A DNA stretch of 62,526 bases from Verrucomicrobiota bacterium (lineage in GTDB: Bacteria > Verrucomicrobiota > Verrucomicrobiia > Limisphaerales > UBA8199): NCBI GenBank assembly GCA_012517205.1, contig JAAYVL010000087.1, forward strand, positions 1-62,526, written 5' to 3'. Under the pieces are notes generated by a model. It searched no databases. It was not told where the DNA came from and saw nothing but the letters and a program-made list of their open reading frames with translations. A program made the translations under genes and the position numbers. Positions 51,139 through 62,526 of this stretch are shown in pieces (positions within the stretch are counted from its first letter, which is position 1; every line of letters begins with the position of its first letter).

Positions 51139-54100
51139 ATGAAGAAAAACCTGCCATTCCCAACCGTTCGGCGCCCGGGCCTGACCCGGCGCGTCTTAAC
51201 CTCCGGTGCCGGGCTGCTCCTGGCCTTGGGGCTGATGTCCGCCAGTGCTTCGGCGGTCGTCGTCGGCCAGTTGCGATGCGAATACTTGAAGGACCCGCTG
51301 GGAATTGATGTCGCCCAGCCCCGCCTGAGCTGGGTGTTGAGCGCGGACAAGTCCGCCGTCCGCGGCCAGCAGCAAAGCGCCTGGCAGGTCCTGGTGGCCA
51401 GCAGCCCGCGGGAGCTGGCGGCCAACCGGGGCGACCTTTGGAACAGCGGCAAGGTGATGTCGGATCAATCCATTCACGTCCGCTACCATGGCCGCGCGCT
51501 GACCTCGGGCCAGCCCTGCTATTGGAAGGTGCGGGTCTGGGACGAACGCGGCAAACCCTCGGCCTGGAGCGCGCCGGCGCGCTGGACGATGGGCCTGCTC
51601 CAGCCCTCGGATTGGCACGCCCGGTGGATCGGGCTGGACGAGTCGTCCGCGGGCGAGGTGGCGGTGAAAGTGCTGGGCGACGCGCAGTGGATTTGGTTCC
51701 CCGAAGGCCAGCCGGAAAAAGCCGCGCCCGTCGGCACCCGCTACTTCCGGCGCGGGCTCACCCTGCCGCCGGACCGCGTGGTGAGGCGGGCCACGCTGGC
51801 CTGGGCGGCGGATAACAGCGGCGTGTTCCACATCAATGGCCGGAAGGTCGGGGTGGCGAGCGATTTCCACTCCGCCACCGTGGTCGAAGTGGCCGGGGAC
51901 TTGCGGGCGGGCGACAACCAACTGGCCGTGGCGGTGTCCAATGCCGGCTCGGATCCGAATCCGGCCGGGCTGGTGGCGTGCCTGCGGGTGGAGTTTGCCC
52001 AGGGCGAGCCCCTGGTAGTGGTGACCGATTCCAGTTGGCTGAGCGCCACCGCCGAGGCCGCCGGCTGGCAGGAAAAGGGCTTTGCCGAAACCGGCTGGGT
52101 GGCGGCCCGCCAACTGGGCGCGCCGGGCATGGCGCCGTGGGGGGAAATCAGCGGACCGGAAAGCCGCCGGCTGGCGGCGCGGATGCTGCGCCGGGAGTTT
52201 GCCGTCGAAAAGAACATCCAGCGGGCAACGGCCTACGTTTGCGGGCTGGGCCTGAGCGAGTTTTACCTCAATGGCCGCAAAATCGGCGACCACGTCCTGT
52301 CGCCGGCGTTGACGGACTATACCAAGCGCGCCTGCTACGTGACCTACGACGTGACGGCGCAGCTCCGGGCGGGGAAAAACACCGCCGGCATCATCCTGGG
52401 CAACGGCCGGTTCTACGCGCCGCGCGCGAAGGTGCCGGCGGGCACGGTGAGCTACGGGTATCCCAAGCTCTTGTTCCAAATGCAGATCGAATACGCGGAT
52501 GGAACTTCCACGGAAGTGGTGAGCGACACGAACTGGCGGATCACCACGCGGGGGCCGATTCGGGCCAATAACGAATACGACGGCGAGGAATATGATGCGA
52601 CCCGGGAAATGCCCGGCTGGAACGAGACCGGCTTTGACGCCGGAGAATGGCTGCGGGCGCAGGAGGTGGCGGCCCCCGGCGGCGCGCTCGTGGCGCAGAT
52701 GATTAACCCGATCCGGGTGGTGCAAACCCTGAAACCGATCGCGCTGAACCAGCCCCAACCGGGCGTTTGGGTGTTTGACCTGGGGCAGAACATGGTCGGC
52801 TGGTGCCGGCTCAAGGTCGCCGGCCCGAAGGGAACCCAGGTCTCCCTGCGCCATGCCGAGACGCTGCAGGACGACGGAACGCTATATCTGGACAACATCC
52901 GCGGCGCGAAGGTGACCGACCGCTACACGCTGAAAGGCAAGCGCACCGAAGTGTATGAACCGCGATTCACCTACCACGGATTCCGCTTTGTCGAGCTGAC
53001 CGGGTATCCCGGCAAACCGACGCTGGCCACGCTGGAAGGGCGGGTGGTGCACGATGATTTGGAGAGCGCCGGCGAATTTGAATGCTCCAACCCGCTGCTG
53101 AACCGCATCTACCAGAACATCGTCTGGGGGGTGAGCGGCAACTACCGCAGCATCTCGACCGATTGCCCGCAGCGCGATGAGCGCCAGGGCTGGCTGGGCG
53201 ACCGGTCCGCCGAATCGAAAGGCGAGGCCTACCTGTTCAACACGGCCGCGCTGTATGCCAAGTGGCTGCAGGACATGGCCGACGCGCAAAAGGACAGCGG
53301 CAGCGTGCCGGATGTCTGCCCGGCCTACTGGCCGTTCTACTCGGACAACGTCACCTGGCCGAGCAGCACCGTGCTGATTCCCGAGGCGCTGCGCGAGCAG
53401 TTTGGCGATCAGGCGATTATCGCGCGGCACTACCCGAGCGCGAAACGCTGGATGCACTACATGAGCGGCTTCGTCACCAACGGCATTATCGCGCGGGATT
53501 CCTATGGCGACTGGTGCGTGCCGCCGGAGGACCCCAAACTGATCCATTCCAAGGATCCCCTGCGCCAGACCGACCGGGCGCTGCTGGCCACGGCTTATTT
53601 CTACGCGGACGCGCGGCTCATGGCCCGCTACGCGGCCCGGCTGGGCCTGGCTGAAGATGCGCAGCATTTCACCACCCTGGCGGCGGGGCTGAAGGAAGCC
53701 TTCAACAAGCGGTTCTTTAATGCCAGCGCCGGCCACTACGACAACGGCTCGCAAACGTCCTGCGTGCTGCCGCTGGCGTTTGGCCTGGTGCCGGACAACG
53801 AACGCGGGCGGGTGTTCGACCACCTGGTGCGGAAGATTACCGACGAAACGCAGAACCACATCGGCACCGGGCTGATCGGCGGCCAGTGGCTGATGCGCGT
53901 GCTGACGGAGGGCGGCCGGGCGGACCTGGCGTACACCATCGCCGCGCAGAAAACCTACCCCAGTTGGGGCTACATGGTCGAAAAGGGCGCGACCACGATC
54001 TGGGAGCTGTGGAATGGCGATACCGCCGATCCGGCGATGAACTCGGGCAACCACGTCATGCTGGTGGGCGACCTGGGCATCTGGCTGTACGAAAACCTCG

Positions 54101-54438
54101 CGGGCATCAAGTCCGACCCGGAGCAGCCCGGCTTCAAGCATATCCTCATGAAACCCGAACCGGTCGGAGACCTGCAATTCGTCCGGGCCACGCACCAGTC
54201 CCCCTACGGGCGGATCGTCAGCCACTGGCAGCGCGCGGATGGGCGGTTCTGCTGGGACATCACCGTGCCGGTCAACACCACCGCCACGGTGTACGTGCCG
54301 GCGGCGAGCCTCGAAAACCTGACCGAAGGCGGCCAGCCCGTCCACCGGGCCCGCGGCGTGAAGTTCCTGCGCCAGGAACCGGGCCGCATGGTCTTCGAGG
54401 TGGGCTCGGGCAGCTACCGCTTCCAGAACCCCATCTAA
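51139..54438 (+). CDS. Secreted alpha-L-rhamnosidase (GH78)
   Basis: Releases terminal alpha-L-rhamnose from glycans; 1099 residues with signal peptide ([20 protein letters not shown]). Domain order is an N-terminal fibronectin-like region (about residues 40-150), two beta-sandwich domains (about 160-560; [20 protein letters not shown]), and the catalytic (alpha/alpha)6 barrel (about 620-980). The GH78 signature lies in [20 protein letters not shown] (about residue 674) with acidic catalytic residues. [19 protein letters not shown] is also typical. A C-terminal beta domain follows. The start at 51139 fits the signal peptide. It is 30 bases before a nucleotidyltransferase gene. Confidence 0.95.
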   Translation: MKKNLPFPTVRRPGLTRRVLTSGAGLLLALGLMSASASAVVVGQLRCEYLKDPLGIDVAQPRLSWVLSADKSAVRGQQQSAWQVLVASSPRELAANRGDLWNSGKVMSDQSIHVRYHGRALTSGQPCYWKVRVWDERGKPSAWSAPARWTMGLLQPSDWHARWIGLDESSAGEVAVKVLGDAQWIWFPEGQPEKAAPVGTRYFRRGLTLPPDRVVRRATLAWAADNSGVFHINGRKVGVASDFHSATVVEVAGDLRAGDNQLAVAVSNAGSDPNPAGLVACLRVEFAQGEPLVVVTDSSWLSATAEAAGWQEKGFAETGWVAARQLGAPGMAPWGEISGPESRRLAARMLRREFAVEKNIQRATAYVCGLGLSEFYLNGRKIGDHVLSPALTDYTKRACYVTYDVTAQLRAGKNTAGIILGNGRFYAPRAKVPAGTVSYGYPKLLFQMQIEYADGTSTEVVSDTNWRITTRGPIRANNEYDGEEYDATREMPGWNETGFDAGEWLRAQEVAAPGGALVAQMINPIRVVQTLKPIALNQPQPGVWVFDLGQNMVGWCRLKVAGPKGTQVSLRHAETLQDDGTLYLDNIRGAKVTDRYTLKGKRTEVYEPRFTYHGFRFVELTGYPGKPTLATLEGRVVHDDLESAGEFECSNPLLNRIYQNIVWGVSGNYRSISTDCPQRDERQGWLGDRSAESKGEAYLFNTAALYAKWLQDMADAQKDSGSVPDVCPAYWPFYSDNVTWPSSTVLIPEALREQFGDQAIIARHYPSAKRWMHYMSGFVTNGIIARDSYGDWCVPPEDPKLIHSKDPLRQTDRALLATAYFYADARLMARYAARLGLAEDAQHFTTLAAGLKEAFNKRFFNASAGHYDNGSQTSCVLPLAFGLVPDNERGRVFDHLVRKITDETQNHIGTGLIGGQWLMRVLTEGGRADLAYTIAAQKTYPSWGYMVEKGATTIWELWNGDTADPAMNSGNHVMLVGDLGIWLYENLAGIKSDPEQPGFKHILMKPEPVGDLQFVRATHQSPYGRIVSHWQRADGRFCWDITVPVNTTATVYVPAASLENLTEGGQPVHRARGVKFLRQEPGRMVFEVGSGSYRFQNPI

Positions 54439-54467
54439 CCCCGGGGCCCCCGGCTCCGCTTCTGACT

Positions 54468-55313
54468 GTGGAAATCAAAAAAGCCATCATCACCGCCGCC
54501 GGCCCGGCGCAGCGGACCCTTCCCCTGCAAACCCTGGTGGACCGCGACGGCGTCACCAAGACCGCGCTGCGCATCCTGATCGAAGAAGTGCGGGCGGCGG
54601 GCATCGAGGAAATCTGCGTCGTGACTTGCCCCGGCGACCCGCCGGCTTATGCCGCGGCCGCCGGCGACCCGGGCGGGCGCCTGCGCTTCATCGCGCAGCC
54701 CGCGCCCCGGGGCTATGGCCACGCGGTGTGGTGCGCGCGCGAGTTCGCCGGCGAGTCGCCCTTCCTGCTGCTGGTGGGCGACCACCTCTATGTCAGCGGC
54801 GGCCGGAAGCGCGCGGCCCAGCAACTGGTGGAAATCGCCGGCGCCGAGAACTGCGCGGTCTCGGCGGTGCAGGCGACGCACGAAAGCAAGCTGCCGTATT
54901 ACGGGGCGGTCGGCGGCCGCCGGGTCGCCGGGCGCAAGGGACAGTACGAGATCGCGGAAGTGATGGAAAAGCCCACGCCCACCGAGGCCGAGCAGCGGCT
55001 GATTGTCCCCGGGCTGCGGGCGGGCTACTACCTGTGTTTCTTCGGCATGCATGTGCTCACGCCGGCGGTGATGAGCCTGCTCAGCGCGGAAGTGGAGCGA
55101 AACGCCGGCCCGAACCTGCCCCTTTCCCCGGCCCTGGCCCAGCTCGCCCAGCGCGAGCGCTACCTGGCCGGCGAACTCGAAGGGCGCCGCTACGATATCG
55201 GCGTCCGCTACGGCCTGCTGACGGCGCAACTGGCCCTGGCGCTGGCCGGGCAAGACCGGGAGGAAGTGTTGAGCGGGCTGGTCGAGTTGCTGGCGCGGCG
55301 GGAAATGAAGTGA
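54468..55313 (+). CDS. GalU-like nucleotidyltransferase with altered signature loop
   Basis: A 281-residue sugar-nucleotidyltransferase-like protein starting at GTG 54468. It begins [20 protein letters not shown] and continues [15 protein letters not shown]. In canonical GalU the loop is AAG.GTR..P.TK..PK; here the Gly-Thr-Arg and the Lys region are changed and shortened. The remainder keeps the fold: [10 protein letters not shown] (metal Asp), [14 protein letters not shown] and [20 protein letters not shown]. It may be a uridylyltransferase variant, or a regulatory or binding paralogue. Only 2 bases separate its stop from the kinase/UDPGP fusion gene, so they are translationally coupled. Confidence 0.8.
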   Translation: MEIKKAIITAAGPAQRTLPLQTLVDRDGVTKTALRILIEEVRAAGIEEICVVTCPGDPPAYAAAAGDPGGRLRFIAQPAPRGYGHAVWCAREFAGESPFLLLVGDHLYVSGGRKRAAQQLVEIAGAENCAVSAVQATHESKLPYYGAVGGRRVAGRKGQYEIAEVMEKPTPTEAEQRLIVPGLRAGYYLCFFGMHVLTPAVMSLLSAEVERNAGPNLPLSPALAQLAQRERYLAGELEGRRYDIGVRYGLLTAQLALALAGQDREEVLSGLVELLARREMK

Positions 55314-55315
55314 CC

Positions 55316-58660
<3,345 letters not shown>

Positions 58661-58681
58661 GCCGGGCGCGGGAAAGCCGGG

Positions 58682-59908
58682 CTACCGGGCCGCCACCGGG
58701 GCGCCCGCCGGCGGCGCGCCGGGATCCGGGCGCACATAGATCGTCTGCGTGGGAAAGGCAAAGCTGATCCCCTCCGCATCGAAGCGGCGCTTCAACTCCA
58801 GGTTCAACTGCTGGAAACCGCGCAGGTATTCGGGGTAGTCCGTCGAGCCCCAGCGATGCACGACCAGCACGTTCAGCGACGAGGCCTCGAACTTGTTGAA
58901 GCTGATCAGCAGGTCCACGGTCCGGGGATGCGGCCGGAAGATTTCCTCGATGATCTGCACCGCGCGCTCCACCTGCGCGGCGGGCGTGTCGTAGGTCAGC
59001 CCGATATTCATGACGGTCTTGATATTGGGCCGCCGGCTCACGTTCACGATGTTGGCATTCGCCATCGTCCGGTTCGGGATGGTGACGAGATGCCCGTCCA
59101 GGTTCCGCACCCGCGTGCTGCGCAGGCCGATGGCCTCGACCGAACCATCCACACTGTCCAGTTGAATGCGGTCCCCAATCCGGAACGGCTTGTCGGCAAA
59201 GATGGCCACCGCGCCAAAAAAATTGGACAGCGCGTCCTGGGCGGCCAGCCCCACCGCCAGCCCGCCAATGGACAGGGACGCCAACAGGCCGGTGACGTTC
59301 ATGCCCAGGTTCTGCGAGGTCACCAGCACCGCGACCACGACCACAAAGATCTTCAGGGTCTTCCGAATGATGGGGAACAGTTGGTGGTCCGCCAGGTCGT
59401 CATGGGCCGCCATCTGTTTGTGCCACAGCCCGGCCAGCAAATCCACGAACTTGATCGCGATGTAGGTCAGCGAGCAGGCCACGACGATCTTGAGGCCGTT
59501 GGAGATGAACTTCGAGGCCCACACCGGCCAGTTGAACAGCCGCAGCCCGATGTGCAGAAACACCACGAAGGCCACCACCTTGATGGGGCCCCGGAGCAAC
59601 TCCAGCAGCAGGTCGTCCAGCTTCGTTTGGGTCCGGGCCGCCCACTTCTGCAGGCGATGCTGAATCAGCGCGTCCAGCAGCTTCGAGGCGTAGAACGCCA
59701 GCGCCACATAAATCAGAAAGGCCAGGTATTGCCAGAGCGGGTTGCCCAACACCTCGTAGCCCAGCCCCGGCACGCGATCCAGCCCGAAGGTCAGCCAGGC
59801 CGCCGGCTCCGCCGCGCTTAACAACGCCTGCGGCCACGCCAGGGCGGCCAACACCGCTCCGGCCAGCTTGGCCGTTCCCTTCCCGGTAAATCTCAAGTCT
59901 GAGTTCAT
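58682..59908 (-). CDS. MscS-family mechanosensitive channel
   Basis: A small-conductance mechanosensitive channel, 408 residues from ATG 59908. An ATG at 59926 is also possible. A signal-like N-terminus and several helices precede the pore helix TM3, GLLASLSIGGLAVGLAAQDA followed by LSNFFGAVAIFADKPFRIGD, the MscS hallmark. The beta domain (GSVEAIGLRSTRVRNLDGHL) and the C-terminal alpha-beta domain follow. It protects the inner membrane in osmotic downshock. It is convergent with the kinase/pyrophosphorylase gene. Confidence 0.93.
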   Translation of the reverse strand: MNSDLRFTGKGTAKLAGAVLAALAWPQALLSAAEPAAWLTFGLDRVPGLGYEVLGNPLWQYLAFLIYVALAFYASKLLDALIQHRLQKWAARTQTKLDDLLLELLRGPIKVVAFVVFLHIGLRLFNWPVWASKFISNGLKIVVACSLTYIAIKFVDLLAGLWHKQMAAHDDLADHQLFPIIRKTLKIFVVVVAVLVTSQNLGMNVTGLLASLSIGGLAVGLAAQDALSNFFGAVAIFADKPFRIGDRIQLDSVDGSVEAIGLRSTRVRNLDGHLVTIPNRTMANANIVNVSRRPNIKTVMNIGLTYDTPAAQVERAVQIIEEIFRPHPRTVDLLISFNKFEASSLNVLVVHRWGSTDYPEYLRGFQQLNLELKRRFDAEGISFAFPTQTIYVRPDPGAPPAGAPVAAR

Positions 59909-60024
59909 GGGTTCAGTAATAGGCATCCGCGGGGCCGCGGGCAAGCCCCATAGGCCGCGCCCCGGCGCGCCGCCGCCGCGTCCCGGCCGGTCCGCCGCGC
60001 GGGCCGCGTGGCCCCCCGGAGGGC

Positions 60025-61548
60025 TTACCGCTGGATTTTCCTTAAATCAAACCCCGGCGGCCGTTCGTACGCCGGCACCACCGCGGCGATGGAATCCAGG
60101 CCCAGGCAGTAGCCGGTGGAATGATCCGCCTTGCCCTGGCACTCGAAGCGGAGAACGTGCGCCCCGGCGCTGAGCGCCTGCGGGCCCCAGTAATAGACGT
60201 GGCGCCGGGTCTCCGGGTGGTAAAGGTTCACCACGGCCAGCTCCCGCCCATCGAGGGTCACCCGGTAAATGCCGTAATCATGGGACTGGATGAACTTGCC
60301 CCAGAGATGCGCCCGGATGTCCTTGCCCACCTGGAACGGACATTCCACCCAGCCCTGATCGTTTCGGGGCGTGAAGAACAGTTGCTTGCCCTCTTTGGCG
60401 ATGCCGGGCAAGTCCTGCACCGCCAGCGGGTGGTCGGAATGTTTGGCGCCGCCCACCGCCTTCCAGCCGGTGACCAGGGCCAGCGTCTGCTCGGCCAGCC
60501 GCTCCGGCCCCGGCGGCAGCGCCGGCCACGGCTTATGCGGCTCGACCTGGTACCAGAACGCCACCGAGGACATCAGGTCATCGCGCTCGATGAATCCGCT
60601 GACGCTTCGATCCGGGAACTCCTGCGACCCCTTGTGCTCGATTTCCACCCGCAGCGATTTCTTGAACGGCACCGGGTCGGTGAGGTGAAACCGATAAACC
60701 GACCCGCGGTTCCCGGGCGCATAGCCCTCCCACAGCGGCACGCCGTAAAACGGGCCGTCATGCGGGCGAAACCCCCAGCCGTCGCAGAAGTAATCCTCCG
60801 TGCCGGTGCCCCGCAGGCGCGGTTCGGTTTCGCCGTCAATAAAGAAGAAATCATCCCCCTCCCCGTACCACCCGGCGGACATATTCTGCACGCTCTGCAC
60901 GGTGCCCACGTAATGCCCCCGCCCCTGGAGATCGGCCAGCAGGTAGTTGCGCCCCATCACGCACGGATGCTCCTGCCGGTACATCGCGTGGAAATAAGCC
61001 GTGTTCCGCGGCAGCGACTTGTGCTTTTGCCAGTCCAGGTAATAGTAAAACGCGTCGCACCGCCGGTCGCTTTCATTGGAGACCGTAATGCGCGCCGACT
61101 GGCGGAACGGCATCGGCCAATAACAGTTCCGCCCGCGGCCATCCGACGACACCTTGATCGGCAGCGACACAAAGGATTTATCCAGCCCGTGGCCGATGCC
61201 GAAGAAATCGCCAATCGGGCACTCGACGCTCGGGTGCTCCTCGCCGTCCCAATACATCCGCAGCGTCAGCAGCCGCGGGTAGAACGGCGCCGGATGGGCG
61301 ATGGTGTTCCAAAAATGCGTGATCACGCCCGGCCCTTTCAGGTCGGCCAGCACCAGCGTCCCCCCCGGCTCGATCGGCCGCGAATCCGCATTCCCGTTAT
61401 GCCAGTCCGGGTCCGAGGACGATTCGCGCATGGCCTCGAAGTCTTTGAGTTGTTCCAGCCCCGCCATCGGGCTGCCGAGTGAGGGCTGCGCCGCCGCCGA
61501 CCCATACAGACCAAGCGCGATTCCAATACCAAGTAAGGATGTTTTCAT
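60025..61548 (-). CDS. Secreted DUF2961 protein (GH172-type glycosidase family)
   Basis: A 507-residue exported protein with signal peptide (MKTSLLGIGIALGLYGSAAA). The DUF2961 core (about residues 55-390) shows LADLKGPGVITHFWNTIAHP, PIGDFFGIGHGLD and the acidic GTGTEDYFCDGWGFRPHDGP. In the GH172 family acidic residues in this kind of segment act in cleavage of furanosides (fructo- or arabinofuranose). The C-terminal beta region (VVNLYHPETRRHVYYW; GAHVLRFECQGKADHSTGYC) resembles a second jelly roll. It is the minus-strand neighbour of mscS. Substrate unproven. Confidence 0.85.
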   Translation of the reverse strand: MKTSLLGIGIALGLYGSAAAQPSLGSPMAGLEQLKDFEAMRESSSDPDWHNGNADSRPIEPGGTLVLADLKGPGVITHFWNTIAHPAPFYPRLLTLRMYWDGEEHPSVECPIGDFFGIGHGLDKSFVSLPIKVSSDGRGRNCYWPMPFRQSARITVSNESDRRCDAFYYYLDWQKHKSLPRNTAYFHAMYRQEHPCVMGRNYLLADLQGRGHYVGTVQSVQNMSAGWYGEGDDFFFIDGETEPRLRGTGTEDYFCDGWGFRPHDGPFYGVPLWEGYAPGNRGSVYRFHLTDPVPFKKSLRVEIEHKGSQEFPDRSVSGFIERDDLMSSVAFWYQVEPHKPWPALPPGPERLAEQTLALVTGWKAVGGAKHSDHPLAVQDLPGIAKEGKQLFFTPRNDQGWVECPFQVGKDIRAHLWGKFIQSHDYGIYRVTLDGRELAVVNLYHPETRRHVYYWGPQALSAGAHVLRFECQGKADHSTGYCLGLDSIAAVVPAYERPPGFDLRKIQR

Positions 61549-61928
61549 AGTCGTCTTAAGCTGCGTGTTATCCGCTGTTCGCCGCGCATATACAAACTTT
61601 TCCCCGCCCGAACAATCAGAAAAACTCCCGCCACGCGCCCGCGCCCGCCTTGCCCGCCCCGGACCCGCGCCCGGATGCCTCCCCGCCGCCGCCGGTCCTC
61701 CGCCAAAACCTCCTCGTTTCCAAGCCCGGCTCAGGCGCCGGCCATCAAACGCTCCCCGGGAATCCCGGCATTCCGTTTTTAAGCACCCGGCCCCGCCCGG
61801 CACTGGCCGCCCCGCCGGAACAGGCCAACCGGCCTGCCAGAACCCGGCCCGCCCCAACCGGCAACCCGAATCTCAATCCACCTCCCCCGCCCCCGCCGTC
61901 CCCTCCCACCCCCCCTCCCAAGCCGACT

Positions 61929-62239
61929 ACCTGAAAGAAGAACTGAGCCTGCTCTGGGAACCGCCTTCGCGCGTCGCGATGGAGGACTTCCTGCGCCAGT
62001 GGTGTGCCCGGGCGATGGAAACCGGCATCGCCCTGCTGCGGCAAATGGCCAAATCGCTCCGACTCCACGCCCGCGGGATTCTGAGCTGGTGGGAACACCG
62101 GCTCAGCAGCGGCAAAATGGAAGGCGTCAACAACAAGATCAAAACCCTCACCCGCCAAGCCTATGGCTATCGGGACGAAGCCTTCTTCATCCTCAAACTC
62201 CTCGCCCTGCACCATGCCAGGATCAAACTTGTCGGATGA
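61929..62239 (+). pseudogene. C-terminal remnant of an ISL3-family transposase
   Basis: The frame reads YLKEELSLLWEPPSRVAMED, then GILSWWEHRLSSGKMEGVNN and KIKTLTRQAYGYRDEAFF before the stop. This is the end of an ISL3 (IS204/IS1001-type) DDE transposase; the GKMEGVNNKIK segment carries the last acidic residue. The upstream frame is low-complexity Pro-rich sequence unlike a transposase, so only about the last 103 residues remain. It lies 220 bases from hairpin repeat E. Confidence 0.82.
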
Positions 62240-62458
62240 ACCAAATTTCCCCGCCAGCCGTGACTCCATCCCGCCCAAAAACCAGGACGCGCGACAACAC
62301 CCGGCCGCCCGTTCCGGCTTTGCCGAACGCTCTCGTCCTCTCCCTCCCGCCTTGGAACCTCGTTTTACATCATCCGCAAGTCGTCCATCCCTCCCTTCCG
62401 GCTCAGGCCCGCGCCCAAACCCGCCCCACCCGCCCCAGCCAGCCTAACGCTCCCATTA

Positions 62459-62526
62459 GGCCGTGTACAACGGGGGTACAAAGGAGGCTCAAAGGGGTCT
62501 CATGCTTATTTTCCATGTTCTCCTGC
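62459..62526. repeat. Hairpin repeat, left arm of copy E (cut by window end)
   Basis: The sequence starts GGCCGTGTACAACGG as in the other copies, with a second unit GGGTACAAAGG 11 bases on, and then diverges. The right arm would lie beyond the window. It has the AACGG variant also seen in copy A. Confidence 0.7.

Overview
The window is GC-rich bacterial DNA that fits a Verrucomicrobiota genome, probably of the Limisphaerales or Pedosphaera kind. The evidence is family-level: a VPDSG/PEP-type C-terminal sorting signal on a secreted protein, LPS genes (lpxD, lptF/G), many secreted glycosidases and DUF4838/DUF2961 proteins, and a ResB/CcsA cytochrome c maturation pair with the long periplasmic CcsA form. 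No rRNA, tRNA or CRISPR array was recognised.

The left end (1-4.1 kb) is a mosaic of broken pieces. It starts with a fragment of a long repeat element, followed by a tyrosine-recombinase fragment with no N-terminus or catalytic C-terminus, the C-terminal end of a sugar ABC ATPase, the first 76 codons of infC, a lower-GC Mur-ligase-like gene, the C-terminal end of an IS91-type transposase and a frameshifted PEP-CTERM remnant. A 56-bp repeat (two direct identical copies, one diverged inverted copy) lies exactly at the breakpoints. Either this repeat is a recombination hot spot or this end of the contig is a repeat-mediated misassembly.

From 4.3 kb the gene content is ordinary. It includes lpxD, a Gfo/Idh oxidoreductase, a DegT/DnrJ aminotransferase, a GH20 hexosaminidase, an Nramp transporter with a universal stress protein, an MFS exporter and an AlgE-like porin. 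A complete TPAT-type TRAP transporter follows (TatT, DctP, fused DctQM), then MsrB, a small monooxygenase, an Fe-alcohol dehydrogenase, a sorted secreted protein and a 1504-residue YncE/phosphoesterase protein. Next come hypA-hypB without other hyp genes, a lactonase, an AsmA-like protein, a lone receiver protein, a PUR-type DNA-binding protein, cstA-nadD-rsfS, lptF/G, pckG and resB-ccsA. The last segment is a glycan block: DUF4838 protein, GH78 rhamnosidase, a GalU-like nucleotidyltransferase, a 1114-residue fucokinase-like/UDPGP-like fusion, MscS and a DUF2961 (GH172-type) protein, ending in an ISL3 transposase remnant.

The most unusual signal is an interspersed hairpin repeat at about 7.6, 16.6, 29.5, 42.2 and 62.5 kb. 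Its 25-37 bp arms are built from an 11-bp unit beginning TGTACA. The paired arms show compensatory base changes between copies. At 29.5 and 42.2 kb the hairpin is the centre of a 730-760 bp composite element, with a diverged direct repeat on each side. All four complete copies lie between genes, three of them between divergent genes. I do not recognise this element.
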